This document shows positions 39,551-48,500 of a stretch of DNA of 64,000 bases, in pieces. How positions within the stretch are numbered: the first letter of the stretch is position 1; every line of letters starts with the position of its first letter. The stretch comes from Clostridia bacterium (GTDB lineage Bacteria > Bacillota > Clostridia > Oscillospirales > Acutalibacteraceae), in contig JAFSCE010000005.1 in NCBI GenBank assembly GCA_017436915.1, positions 1 through 64,000 on the forward strand. The letters run 5' to 3'. The translations under genes were made by a program, and so were the position numbers. The notes beneath the pieces were generated by a model. The model was given only the letters and a program-made list of their open reading frames with translations, was not told where the DNA came from and did no database searches.

Positions 39551-41478
39551 TAATGTTCCTCTTCGCTTTCAAATAATTCGCCTTTCACGTTCACGTCTCG
39601 GAACGGCATGTCTCCCTCGTCACCAAACACATATTTGCCAAGATCGATTCGGGCAAAATTATGCGGGCAACGGCGTTTGCTGAACGGAGGCAACTGCATA
39701 TATGACTCACCGTAAGCGTAGGTGAGATACGGGGCGGGATCCACCGGGATCGGCGCTGTGATTCCTTCAAAATCGACGTACACTACCTCGTCCAATCCTT
39801 GGTTGGGAAGCGGATCGCCGTAGACCTTTTTGCCTACCGAGTCAATTAACCACTCAGCGTTCTTTTTATGGCGATAGAACTTGGCAAAGAAGTCAAACAC
39901 GCCGTTGAAAAAGCCCCAAGGTATCACGCGCAGCAAGGGCAGGAAAACTTTTGTAAAGATGTAATGGTACTTTTTGCGCGGCTGATTATACCATTTGATT
40001 TCCATCAACACGGTAAGGGTTGTCAACACCAAGCTGTGAAGCTTTTGAAAAAGCTTGCAGTTGCTTGTTTTGTCATATACCAAAATATCAATAAAAATAC
40101 CGTCTTTAAACTCATTTTTATTCGAATAATTGGTAGAAAAATAGGTGCCGTCCAAGCGAACTTTATCAATGGTATAATGACTGCCGCTGCTGTTAAAGGT
40201 AGACGAATAGGAATACTCGGGAGCGAGTTCCTTCGGGCAAACCTTTCGGAACTTCTCAAAATCCTCTCGGAGCATACCGATATCCAAATCGTCATCCCAC
40301 GGGATGGCCTTTCCGGCGCGCACGGCACCGAGTAAGGTGCCACCCGCCAAAAAATATTGAATACCGTTTTCGCGGCAAATGCGGTCAATTTCCTGTAACA
40401 CCTTCACTTCAAGCGCTTGGATCCGCTTGATCTTTCCGCCGTAAAAAGCAACGTTATCCGAAGTGTCGTATGATTCACCGGTAAGATAAGCGACCACGTG
40501 CTTAATGCCGATCTCGATGTAGTTCGCCGTCTTGGCGCCCAGCTTTTTGTATTTCAAGTTACTAAGTCCGCCGTATACCGGCAAAAGGTTAGCGGAAAGC
40601 TCTACCTTTAACGAATATACCTCAGGGTTCGCCAGATAAATAAGACGCTTGATCTCTTCACGAGAAATTAATTCGCCGGTAACGTTATAAATATGCCCTT
40701 TGCGTGCTTTTGTTGCCAGCATCGCCACGGCATGGCATGCAGAACGGATATACGTAACCGTGTGATGCTGTGTGGCATCCTCGTCGGTGATGCACACGGT
40801 TTTCGTGTTGTAACACTCAAGAACAATCTCATTTAGATCAATGGATGGCGTGTGTGCCACATCCGAAGCAAACACGTTATCGAACCGTGCGAGCGTGATG
40901 TCCACGTCATCGTAGGCGACCGCCACGCGGCACGCCTTCTCGACCTCAAGATAATAATCGATTTCCGGTGTCCGTTCACACAGTTTTTCAATATAATAGT
41001 TATATTCACGCTCTGAAAGCGTTTCGATTTCGGATGAAAAATTCGGTATAGGCGGAAGCAACACCGAAACCACGCACTTGGTATGTTTGGCGGTTTTCAA
41101 TAAATCGGTGATAGCCCGAAGAGCGGCCAGTGTGATATCCTTACTGCCAAGTCCGTTCACGCAGTCCACAAAGAAGAAAACCACATCGTTGTTATCCAGC
41201 TTTTGTAACGTGTCCAACGGGGCGACGTCCTCGATTTCACGGAGCGTCGATTGGCGATAATCGGCTTCGCCGCCGGTGCGTAAATAAGTAACCGATTGGA
41301 ATACGGAGAGCGCTGTGTTTAGTCGCCCAAACGATGTAAGCAAATAGTCGCAGATGAACGTGTTGTCGCCGGCAAAAAAAAGGCGTTTCGCCCCATTTTT
41401 AATCTTAATGGAAGAAAAAGGTACTTTCAGTACGTCAACAAGCATTGCCTGCTCGTTTTGCATAATCAAGTCTTTCAA
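39550..41478 (-). CDS. Dehydratase-like/LicD fusion protein
   Basis: A 642-residue protein joining two parts. The first ~330 residues resemble extended SDR (NAD-dependent epimerase/dehydratase) proteins, with the late motif KGHIYNVTGELISREEIKRL; the glycine-rich Rossmann loop is degenerate (LFFAGDNTFICDY). The second part (about 345-620) is a LicD domain with FLAGGTLLGAVRAGKAIPWD then DDLDIGM. The first part may no longer bind NAD. The start was placed at TTG 41478, nine bases after GGAG; the frame to 41541 lies within a promoter. It converges with the licD/tagGH operon and may act on the same polymer. Confidence 0.82.
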   Translation of the reverse strand: MKDLIMQNEQAMLVDVLKVPFSSIKIKNGAKRLFFAGDNTFICDYLLTSFGRLNTALSVFQSVTYLRTGGEADYRQSTLREIEDVAPLDTLQKLDNNDVVFFFVDCVNGLGSKDITLAALRAITDLLKTAKHTKCVVSVLLPPIPNFSSEIETLSEREYNYYIEKLCERTPEIDYYLEVEKACRVAVAYDDVDITLARFDNVFASDVAHTPSIDLNEIVLECYNTKTVCITDEDATQHHTVTYIRSACHAVAMLATKARKGHIYNVTGELISREEIKRLIYLANPEVYSLKVELSANLLPVYGGLSNLKYKKLGAKTANYIEIGIKHVVAYLTGESYDTSDNVAFYGGKIKRIQALEVKVLQEIDRICRENGIQYFLAGGTLLGAVRAGKAIPWDDDLDIGMLREDFEKFRKVCPKELAPEYSYSSTFNSSGSHYTIDKVRLDGTYFSTNYSNKNEFKDGIFIDILVYDKTSNCKLFQKLHSLVLTTLTVLMEIKWYNQPRKKYHYIFTKVFLPLLRVIPWGFFNGVFDFFAKFYRHKKNAEWLIDSVGKKVYGDPLPNQGLDEVVYVDFEGITAPIPVDPAPYLTYAYGESYMQLPPFSKRRCPHNFARIDLGKYVFGDEGDMPFRDVNVKGELFESEEEH

Positions 41479-41512
41479 TACACTTCGCTCCTTTTGAACG
41501 TATCGCCAACCC

Positions 41513-41541
41513 AATATACCATTTTCCCAACTTTTTGTCAA
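41513..41541 (-). promoter_or_regulatory. Sigma-A promoter of the dehydratase-like/LicD gene
   Basis: On the minus strand TTGACA (41541-41536) and TATATT (41518-41513) are 17 bases apart. The predicted start is about 30 bases before the TTG codon and argues against the longer frame. Confidence 0.82.
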
Positions 41542-41625
41542 TCTTCGTAAGTTTTAAGCAACCCTCACTCGTCTAAACTCTCTGAATCATAATCACCCGC
41601 ACAAACCCAGACCAACACTGTAGGA

Positions 41626-41670
41626 GCGACAAATGGTCGCCCGCCTTTAATCCGCCGCGCCCTGCGCGGC
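41626..41670. repeat. Two small GC-rich hairpins in a gene-free spacer
   Basis: GCGAC-N5-GTCGC (41626-41640) and GCCGCGC-CCT-GCGCGGC (41654-41670) are adjacent palindromes. The spacer 41542-41810 has no gene I can support; the rest is AT-rich. The GTAGGAGCGACAAATGGTCGCCCG text resembles dispersed repeats I recall in related genomes, but copy number cannot be seen here. Confidence 0.4.
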
Positions 41671-41715
41671 ACCTTCACTACTCATTATTCAATATTTATT
41701 TTTCATCATTCAACG

Positions 41716-41750
41716 AAAAAGACCTCGGCCTTTCGGACGAGGTCTTTTTG
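41716..41750. terminator. Terminator after the repeat-bearing surface protein gene
   Basis: AAAAAGACCTCG (41716-41727) pairs with CGAGGTCTTTTT (41738-41749). It lies 60 bases beyond the stop of the large minus-strand gene. Confidence 0.85.
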
Positions 41751-41810
41751 ATTGTTGTGACTTATTTCACGAGCTCGATGAAGCCATCTCCGCAGCGTCA
41801 CCGCGGCGTT

Positions 41811-44789
41811 TTATGAATATGCAACCCAAACGCCTCCGGCGTTGATCCAGTAGCCGCCGATCCAACAGTTAGTTGCCATGGCGCCGCTAGCATAGAAATA
41901 ATACCACACACCGCCGAGGCGCTGCCAACCGATCTGCATGGCGCCGCCTGCGTTCATGTAGTACCACGTTCCACCAAGGTTGAGCCAGCCGGTCTGCATG
42001 GCGCCACCTGCGTTCATGTAGTACCACGTACCGCCAAGTTTGAGCCAGCCGGTCTGCATGGCACCGCTCGCGTTCATATAGTAATAGGTGCCGCCGATAT
42101 ACTGCCAACCGGTCGTCATCGCGCCACCCGCGTTCATGTAGTACCACGTACCGCCAAGGTTGATCCAACCGGTCTGCATAGCACCGCTCGCGTTCATATA
42201 GTAATAGGTGCCGCCGATATACTGCCAACCGGTGGTCATCGCGCCGCCCGCGTTCATATAGTAATAGGTACCGCCAATATACTGCCAACCGGTGGTCATC
42301 GCGCCGCCCACATTCAGATAATACCACGTGTTGTTAACGTGCAACCAACCGGTCTGCATGGCACCACCTGCGTTGAGGTAATACCACGTGTTGCTGACGT
42401 ACAGCCAGCCGGTCTGCATGACACCTGAACTGTTAAGGTAATACCAGGTGTCATTTACAAATAGCCATCCTTTTTGCGCCGTGTTATCCTTATAGTATTT
42501 CCAGCCGTCACCTTCCAGCACCCAGCCGTCACGCACGGCAACTTCACGCACAGAACCGCAGACGTTGCAATCCGCATCGTACGCGTCGTCGTAGGTGTGA
42601 TCAGCGCTCGGGATGCGCACCCATTCACACAGTTTGCAATTGGCATCACAATCGACGGCATACACGTGCTCGTTCATACAGGTATTGTAATGCCATGTGG
42701 CAGATAATAGTTTTTCGTTGTCCTCACCAATGTAAATTACCGCTCTATCGCTTTCCGTACCCCCGTACCACACATCTGTCAAACTATCGCAAGTGTAAAA
42801 CGCAGAAGACCAGATTCTCATTACCCTGTCCGGAATTGTCACCGAAGTCAAGTTATTACAACCGCCAAATGCACCATCCCCAATTACCGTCACCGGGTAC
42901 CCACCAAGGGTGGACGGAATAACGACATTGTCGCTTTCGCCGACGTATCCCGTGATAGTTACCTCACCGCCGGAGATCTCATACAACAAGTCCGTTATAG
43001 GATCCGTCGGAACATCCGATACGTAATTGTAGACGATGGTTAACTCTCCGTAACCGCCATAATAGTGGGAAATATCCCGCCAGTCGTTTTCGCTTCCCTC
43101 ATAATAGATGGTGGTAAGCTTGTCGAACGCGGTAAAATCACACCAAGAGAGCCACTCCACACTTTTCGGTATCACAATTTCGGTAATGTACTCTTCGGCA
43201 ATATCCAGCGATTGTATCTCGGTAACGGTATACTCGCCGATCGTCGACGGAATGGTGAGGCGTTCATCGGTTTTGCTGCATTCCCGAACGGAAACGGTAC
43301 CATCATAGTTGCGGATATAGCCAAACCCTTCCGCTTCGGGGATCGGTTGAATGTAAACCGGTATCACCAGTTCGGTGCCCATCACATTCACGGTGATGTG
43401 ATACACCTCGCCCGGTTCCCACACGTTATCGTGGTTTTGCATGCCGCCCACAATGCTCGCGCCGTACGAGCGGTTATCGTACCGAAATCCGCTGTACGTT
43501 GCTTCGGCGGTGGTGCCGTCGGCAAACGAAACAATATAGTCAAAGAATTTCTGCACATCATACTGAAAATAGGTATAAATCTTATTTGTTAACGCATCGT
43601 ATTCCTCAACCGTTTCACCGTATAATCCTTGCGGTATCACAATGTTCGGAAATTCAATATTGGTCACAGGGTTCGGCGCAACCGAAACACTCGCCGTATA
43701 GGTCTCACCCAACACCGCAATATCCACCGCGTAGGTCTGTCCCGTCTCCCACGGCATATACAGTGATTGCGTGTCGGCGGTTTCAAACCCATAATACTCG
43801 CCATCGTAGTATAAATAGTCGCCTGTCCCCTCGATCACCGTTCCGTCAAACAGCGTGGCGGTATACGACAAAAACGGCCGCCAGTTATACCGAAAATATT
43901 CACGGTCTCGGTCTAACTCGTAGTCGTATTGTGTGTTCATCATTCCATCGGCGTTAGCGTACACGTAGATCGGGTCAAACACAATGTCTTGAATAAAGGA
44001 ATCCGTGATACGCACATCCACATCGCACTTGGCGCCCAAAAATTCCGCGTAACCGGTGTACGTGTTGCCGGCTGTCCAATTTTGCAGGGTAGCTTGTGCA
44101 TCCGTAAATTCAAAGGCGTAATTATGACCGTCAATCTCGACGATTCGATCGTAAGTCGTTTCTTCTCTGCCATCTGTATAGGTGACGATCCAATTCGCCG
44201 CTTCATACCAACGGTATCGATACAGATCGGAAGTGCCGTCGGGCAATAAATCACAATAGGTTCCCTCGCGAATGACGATCTCTTCCGTGTCACAACGGAT
44301 CGACGAAACAGGAGATTCTACGATGGTGACGGGGAACTCATATTCCTCACCCAAAATCGTGTGTTCGATCGTATACGTATTTCCCGTAAGCCATCGATTC
44401 TCATACGACTGGTGTGAATGAAAATATACCAACGGATACTGCACCCCATTATAGGAGAAGTATCCGTCAGGGGCTTCGATCACGTCACCGTTTTTGAGTG
44501 TTATGGTATAACTGATAAACGCCGACCAGTCGTAACAATAATACTCGATCTCCTCGCCGGTATCCTCGTCAACATACAACTGCCAATCGCCGTACGTATT
44601 TTCAATGATCTCGATCGGCTCGACTTCCACGTGGGCAACGTCATTACTTGTTATGCCACCAACAATACCCGTGCCTGTGTTGGAAGAAGACGCAGAGACG
44701 CTAACGGGCAGTACCGATACCACAAGCAAAGATAAAACCGTCATCACCGTCACAGCCATCTTGTTGATTCTTTGAACCACAGATTTCAT
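41811..44789 (-). CDS. Large secreted protein with Ig-like modules, BspA-type LRR and choline-binding-type repeats
   Basis: A 992-residue protein. It has a signal peptide (about 1-34, ending near SVSASSS), then four or so ~95-residue modules each ending with a W.aG.tY....LG....V.V pattern, two BspA-like leucine-rich segments (TIPSTIGEYTVTEI; VIPSTLGGYPVTVIGDGAF), a cysteine-rich piece with CKLC and CNVC pairs, and about eleven 20-residue CW-binding repeats of the GW..(G)TWYYLN..GAMQT type (about 765-975). Those repeats bind choline on teichoic acid in other gram-positive bacteria or glucans in some. The start was set at ATG 44789 behind AGGGGGAA. It lies beside LicD genes and may be retained on the polymer they decorate. 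Confidence 0.85.
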   Translation of the reverse strand: MKSVVQRINKMAVTVMTVLSLLVVSVLPVSVSASSSNTGTGIVGGITSNDVAHVEVEPIEIIENTYGDWQLYVDEDTGEEIEYYCYDWSAFISYTITLKNGDVIEAPDGYFSYNGVQYPLVYFHSHQSYENRWLTGNTYTIEHTILGEEYEFPVTIVESPVSSIRCDTEEIVIREGTYCDLLPDGTSDLYRYRWYEAANWIVTYTDGREETTYDRIVEIDGHNYAFEFTDAQATLQNWTAGNTYTGYAEFLGAKCDVDVRITDSFIQDIVFDPIYVYANADGMMNTQYDYELDRDREYFRYNWRPFLSYTATLFDGTVIEGTGDYLYYDGEYYGFETADTQSLYMPWETGQTYAVDIAVLGETYTASVSVAPNPVTNIEFPNIVIPQGLYGETVEEYDALTNKIYTYFQYDVQKFFDYIVSFADGTTAEATYSGFRYDNRSYGASIVGGMQNHDNVWEPGEVYHITVNVMGTELVIPVYIQPIPEAEGFGYIRNYDGTVSVRECSKTDERLTIPSTIGEYTVTEIQSLDIAEEYITEIVIPKSVEWLSWCDFTAFDKLTTIYYEGSENDWRDISHYYGGYGELTIVYNYVSDVPTDPITDLLYEISGGEVTITGYVGESDNVVIPSTLGGYPVTVIGDGAFGGCNNLTSVTIPDRVMRIWSSAFYTCDSLTDVWYGGTESDRAVIYIGEDNEKLLSATWHYNTCMNEHVYAVDCDANCKLCEWVRIPSADHTYDDAYDADCNVCGSVREVAVRDGWVLEGDGWKYYKDNTAQKGWLFVNDTWYYLNSSGVMQTGWLYVSNTWYYLNAGGAMQTGWLHVNNTWYYLNVGGAMTTGWQYIGGTYYYMNAGGAMTTGWQYIGGTYYYMNASGAMQTGWINLGGTWYYMNAGGAMTTGWQYIGGTYYYMNASGAMQTGWLKLGGTWYYMNAGGAMQTGWLNLGGTWYYMNAGGAMQIGWQRLGGVWYYFYASGAMATNCWIGGYWINAGGVWVAYS
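41886..42477 (-). repeat. 60-bp tandem repeats encoding the CW-binding repeats
   Basis: About ten 60-base units repeat in register across this stretch, most clearly from 41941 to 42480. Two subtypes alternate (one encoding QYIGGTYYYMN, one LGGTWYYMN), giving partial 120-base higher-order copies. This suggests recent unequal recombination or slippage. Confidence 0.92.
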
Positions 44790-44829
44790 ATCTGTTCCCC
44801 CTTTTCGGTCATTCAAAACACATGCCTAT

Positions 44830-44858
44830 AGTATACCATAAGAGCATCAAAGCGGCAA
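44830..44858 (-). promoter_or_regulatory. Sigma-A promoter of the large surface protein gene
   Basis: On the minus strand TTGCCG (44858-44853) and TATACT (44835-44830) are 17 bases apart, about 40 bases before ATG 44789. Confidence 0.7.
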
Positions 44859-44874
44859 GCCGCCTCAAAGTAAA

Positions 44875-44903
44875 AGCCCTCGACGGAGTGATCGTCGAGG
44901 GCC
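44875..44903 (-). terminator. Terminator after the MsmK-type ATPase gene
   Basis: On the minus strand GCCCTCGACGAT and the CGTCGAGGGC arm form a stem of about 10 bases, followed by TTTTA. It sits 20 bases beyond the msmK-like stop. Confidence 0.82.
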
Positions 44904-44920
44904 GCCTTATGCATGCTTTA

Positions 44921-46063
44921 TCAGTTGGTGATAGTCTTCTCGGTCTCTTTATCGAACAGATGGATCTTGGTGTTGTCGATAACCATATCGATCTCGTCAC
45001 CCGGGCGAGCGGTCGAGGTGGGCTCAACGCGCGCGGTCATGCTGCTGCCTTCTGCGTTGACGTACAGGAAGATCTCAGCACCCATCAGCTCAGTAACTTC
45101 CACCTTAGCTTTGATACGGCACTCGCCGAACGCTTTCAGGTGGCGCTCCTCGTCGTGAACGTCTTCCGGACGGATACCCATGATGACTTCTTTGTCAACG
45201 TAGTTCTCCAAAACACCGCCCTCGTTCTTGGACTCCGGCAACGGGATATCGTACTTGATACCTCTCTTGGTCTTGGTGTCCTCGGAACCGAACTGAGCAT
45301 AGAATTTATCGTCCTTCTTGATGATCTTCGCATCGATGAAGTTCATCTGGGGGCTACCGATAAAGCCGGCAACGAACATGTTGCCCGGACGGCGATACAG
45401 GTTGTTCGGGGAATCGACCTGCTGAATAAGACCGTCTTTCATAACGACGATACGGTCACCCATGGTCATAGCTTCGGTCTGGTCGTGGGTAACGTAGATA
45501 AAGGTGGTACCCAATTTCTGGTGCAGTTTGGAGATCTCCGTTCTCATCTGTGCACGGAGTTTCGCATCCAAGTTGGACAGCGGCTCGTCGAGCAAGAAGA
45601 CCTTCGGCTCACGCACGATGGCACGACCGAGCGCAACACGCTGACGCTGACCACCGGACAAGGCCTTCGGCTTTCTGTCGAGCAGGTGAGCAATATCCAA
45701 AATGCGAGCGGCCTCTTCCACGCGGCGCTTGATCTCCTCTTTCGGAGTCTTGCGCAGCTTCAGACCGAACGCCATGTTCTCAAACACGGTCATGTGCGGA
45801 TACAGAGCGTAGTTCTGGAACACCATCGCGATATCGCGATCCTTCGGTGCTACGTCGTTGACCAGACGATCGCCGATGTAAAGCTCACCGCTGGAAATCT
45901 CTTCCAAGCCGGCAACCATACGCAGAGTGGTGGACTTACCGCAACCGGAAGGACCAACCAAGATGATGAACTCTTTATCCTTGATCTCCAGATTAAAATC
46001 GGAGACAGCGGTCACGCCGCCGGGATAGCGTTTGTAAATGTTTTTCAAAGACAAACCTGCCAT
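44921..46063 (-). CDS. Multi-sugar ABC transporter ATPase (MsmK/UgpC type)
   Basis: A 380-residue carbohydrate-importer ATPase. Walker A is [20 protein letters not shown] near 36, the signature is [20 protein letters not shown] near 133, and Walker B is [19 protein letters not shown] near 156, followed by a regulatory TOBE/OB region from about 235. It lies alone with no permease or binding protein nearby, as for MsmK-like ATPases that energise several sugar importers in one cell. The start was placed at ATG 46063, nine bases after GGAGG; the longer frame to 46081 overlaps that site. A TATAAT sits at 46174-46169 without a clear -35. Confidence 0.93.
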   Translation of the reverse strand: MAGLSLKNIYKRYPGGVTAVSDFNLEIKDKEFIILVGPSGCGKSTTLRMVAGLEEISSGELYIGDRLVNDVAPKDRDIAMVFQNYALYPHMTVFENMAFGLKLRKTPKEEIKRRVEEAARILDIAHLLDRKPKALSGGQRQRVALGRAIVREPKVFLLDEPLSNLDAKLRAQMRTEISKLHQKLGTTFIYVTHDQTEAMTMGDRIVVMKDGLIQQVDSPNNLYRRPGNMFVAGFIGSPQMNFIDAKIIKKDDKFYAQFGSEDTKTKRGIKYDIPLPESKNEGGVLENYVDKEVIMGIRPEDVHDEERHLKAFGECRIKAKVEVTELMGAEIFLYVNAEGSSMTARVEPTSTARPGDEIDMVIDNTKIHLFDKETEKTITN

Positions 46064-46221
46064 TTTTAATGACCTCCACATTCTTTCGTCCTAAGACGAT
46101 TGTAGGTGCAAACGCACCCTTGAATACATTCCTTATTGTAACAGAAACTTCGTTATTTTGCCATTCTTATTATATACAAACTTTTTTCACTTTTTTATCA
46201 GTGTTGAACAAAATTAATCCG

Positions 46222-46935
46222 TCATTCAAAAAAACCGCATTCTTCATCGGTCAGAAAGCGACTTTCGCCCTCTGAAAGGGACGGATCCAATTCAAGTTTT
46301 CCAATAGAAATTCGCTTAAGCCACACCACTCCGCGGTCCAAAACACCGAACATGCGCTTGATCTGGTGATAGCGTCCTTCCATGATTCGCACCTCGGCAA
46401 GCGGCTGCTCGCCGTTCTCCAAAATAAGCAGTTCTGCCGGAAGACATCGCGTACCGTCCGCCAAGGTAATCCCTTTTGCAAACGCACGGCAATGCTCGTC
46501 GCTCAGCGGTGCATCCAAGCGCACCTGATACCGTTTTACGATTTCCCGTTTGGGTGCCAATATCCGATGAGCAAGATCACCGTCATCGGTGAGCAGCACC
46601 AATCCCACCGTATCCTTATCCAGTCGCCCGGCGGGGAACAGGTTTTTACGTTTCATCTCCTGCGGCAGCAGATCCACTACCGTCGGCGCTTTCGGGTCTC
46701 GCGATACGCAAAGGATCCCCGCCGGCTTATTCATCATGATATACACGTATTGCCGATAAGAAAGCTGCTGCCCCGCTATCGTCACCACACAGGTGTCGGC
46801 ATCGTATTTCGCCGACGGATCGCGACAAACCGCTCCGTTGACCGTCACCTGACCCGATCGAATCAGCCGCACCGTTTCGCTGCGGCTTCGCGTTCCCTGC
46901 GAAGCGATCAGCTTATCCAAACGCTGCACCGACAC
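46222..46935 (-). CDS. RsuA/RluB-family 16S or 23S rRNA pseudouridine synthase
   Basis: A 237-residue enzyme with an N-terminal S4 RNA-binding domain (RLDKLIASQGTRSRSETVRLI) and a catalytic domain containing PAGRLDKDTVGLVLLTDDGD near 95, which holds the catalytic aspartate, plus YHQIKRMFGVLDRGVVWLKR near 190. It isomerises uridine in rRNA. Whether it acts on 16S (RsuA) or 23S (RluB) is not decided by sequence; many Bacillota proteins of this length are called RsuA. It follows a DUF4830 gene by nine bases. Confidence 0.92.
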   Translation of the reverse strand: MSVQRLDKLIASQGTRSRSETVRLIRSGQVTVNGAVCRDPSAKYDADTCVVTIAGQQLSYRQYVYIMMNKPAGILCVSRDPKAPTVVDLLPQEMKRKNLFPAGRLDKDTVGLVLLTDDGDLAHRILAPKREIVKRYQVRLDAPLSDEHCRAFAKGITLADGTRCLPAELLILENGEQPLAEVRIMEGRYHQIKRMFGVLDRGVVWLKRISIGKLELDPSLSEGESRFLTDEECGFFE

Positions 46936-46944
46936 ACTTCCTTT

Positions 46945-47370
46945 CTAACCAAGGGGCTGCATATCCCCCTCAAGTTCCACGTCACCGGCAACAATGCGAT
47001 CGCGGTAAACGTACAAATGCGCCCGACCGCCGTCCGCCGTTTGATAACTGTACAAGCGCACACGCTTGCCGCTATACGGTGTGAGCGACCGTCCCGCCGA
47101 CTCTTGCAGCGAATTATACTGTAAGAGTGCCTCGTCCGGCTCGTCTGGGATACGCACCTCGCGCACCTCTTCGCTGTTCTCGGTGATCTGAACCCCAAGC
47201 GAGCGCAAATACGATGCCCGCTCCTCGCTGCTCGTCACGCGTGTTGCGGAAACCGCAACCGACTCTTTCGGCAATACCGCCGCCGATACCGCAGCCACCG
47301 CCACGACCGCAACACATCCCAAAACGGACAAAACCTGCCGATAACTGGTTTTCACAGAAAAGACAAACAT
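46945..47370 (-). CDS. DUF4830 domain protein with membrane anchor
   Basis: A 141-residue protein with one N-terminal membrane helix (about 12-34) and an extracytoplasmic DUF4830 domain: RASYLRSLGVQI, VREVRIPDEPDEALLQYNSL then ESAGRSLTPYSGKRVRLYSY. No function is known for the family. The start was placed at ATG 47370 behind GAGGATG; an upstream in-frame ATG at 47391 is less likely. It lies between pepP and the pseudouridine synthase. Confidence 0.8.
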   Translation of the reverse strand: MFVFSVKTSYRQVLSVLGCVAVVAVAAVSAAVLPKESVAVSATRVTSSEERASYLRSLGVQITENSEEVREVRIPDEPDEALLQYNSLQESAGRSLTPYSGKRVRLYSYQTADGGRAHLYVYRDRIVAGDVELEGDMQPLG

Positions 47371-47422
47371 ACACCCACATCCTCTATACAATAATGGTAG
47401 TATATGTCTATTCCATTTTTCT

Positions 47423-48499
47423 TTATTTTATGAGCAGGAGTTCTTTGGGGCTTTTTGTTAAATTGCGACAACCGTTCTGCTGGATCAGCACCATATCCTC
47501 AATACGGACACCAAAGCGCCCTTCCAGGTAAATGCCGGGCTCCACGGTCACAACGTTGCCGACTTGTAACCGCTGCTCCCCAGCCGCCGCCGACAAACGC
47601 GGTTCCTCGTGGATCTGCACGCCCACACCGTGACCGGTTGCGTGCCCAAAGCAGTCGCCGTAACCGGCAGCTTCGATCACGCGGCGCGCCGCCGCATCGC
47701 CCTCGGCACAGAGAAGTCCTGCTTTCAACACGCTGAGCGCTTCCGTCTGCGCTTTCAGCACCGTATCATACACGTGCCGTTGCTCCTCGCTGACAGCGCC
47801 TACCGCAACCGTCCGCGTCATATCGGAATGGTAACCGTCCACCACCGCACCGAAATCCATCGTGATAAAATCACCGCGTTCGATCGGCTTGTTTGTCGGG
47901 ATGCCGTGCGGCAACGAAGAATTGGCACCCGACACCACAATAAAATCAAACGCCACACGCTCGGCACCGCGTTTGCGAATATAAAATTCCAGCTCCAACG
48001 CGATCTCTCGCTCGGTCATACCCTCACGGATATATTGCACGATATGGTCAAACCCCTCCTCGGCCAGCGCTTGCGCCTGCAAGATTTTGCCAACCTCGTA
48101 CTCGTTTTTGACCGCACGCATGTCGCAAAGCCACGCATCCAAATCCGAAGACGCGTCAACCGCCATACCATTTAACGACCCACGCAAGCGTTCCAAAAAA
48201 GCAACCGTCGTTTCCGCGGCTTCCAAGAGGATCTGCCGCAGTCCGTGGTGCGCCGCAATCTCGCCGATGGCCTCCGAAAGCCGTGTGATCATACGGCACT
48301 CGGCACCGTTCACCGTTTGCCGTGCCATTTCAATATACCGAAAATCCGTTAGAAAATAGCATTTCTCCCGCGTGATCAGCAGGTAACTGTCCCCCGACGG
48401 AAAACCGGTCAAATACTGGATGTGATGTTTTGCCGTAATCAGTGCCGCCGTATCATCGGCAGGCAGTAAACGGCTCAGTCGCTCAAGTCGTGTGTTCAT
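47423..48499 (-). CDS. M24 family Xaa-Pro aminopeptidase
   Basis: A 358-residue metallopeptidase. The creatinase-like N-terminal domain is followed by the pita-bread catalytic domain with metal ligands in TMDFGAVVDGYHSDMTRTVA near 212-231, GHATGHGVGVQIHEEP near 284 and VEPGIYLEGRFGVRIED near 318. It removes N-terminal residues before proline, in the cytosol. The start is ATG 48499 with GAGGGGG upstream. It overlaps the downstream end of the endonuclease-IV-like gene by one or two bases, so it is probably co-transcribed. Confidence 0.92.
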   Translation of the reverse strand: MNTRLERLSRLLPADDTAALITAKHHIQYLTGFPSGDSYLLITREKCYFLTDFRYIEMARQTVNGAECRMITRLSEAIGEIAAHHGLRQILLEAAETTVAFLERLRGSLNGMAVDASSDLDAWLCDMRAVKNEYEVGKILQAQALAEEGFDHIVQYIREGMTEREIALELEFYIRKRGAERVAFDFIVVSGANSSLPHGIPTNKPIERGDFITMDFGAVVDGYHSDMTRTVAVGAVSEEQRHVYDTVLKAQTEALSVLKAGLLCAEGDAAARRVIEAAGYGDCFGHATGHGVGVQIHEEPRLSAAAGEQRLQVGNVVTVEPGIYLEGRFGVRIEDMVLIQQNGCRNLTKSPKELLLIK

Positions 48500-48500
48500 A

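Noticed and set aside
41479-41541. ATG 41541 as start of the dehydratase-like/LicD gene
   Set aside because: The region contains a clear promoter and the GGAG site points to TTG 41478.
41542-41810. Search for a gene in the spacer beside the surface protein
   Set aside because: No frame with a ribosome site or known motif was seen; only hairpins and a terminator are supported.
41886-42477. Regular 60-base spaced repeats that could suggest a CRISPR-like array
   Set aside because: The repeats are continuous coding units of a surface protein with no unique spacers and no cas genes nearby.
44822-46069. Long antisense open frame (415 codons) over the MsmK-type gene
   Set aside because: The minus-strand ABC ATPase has full motifs; the plus frame has none and no ribosome site.
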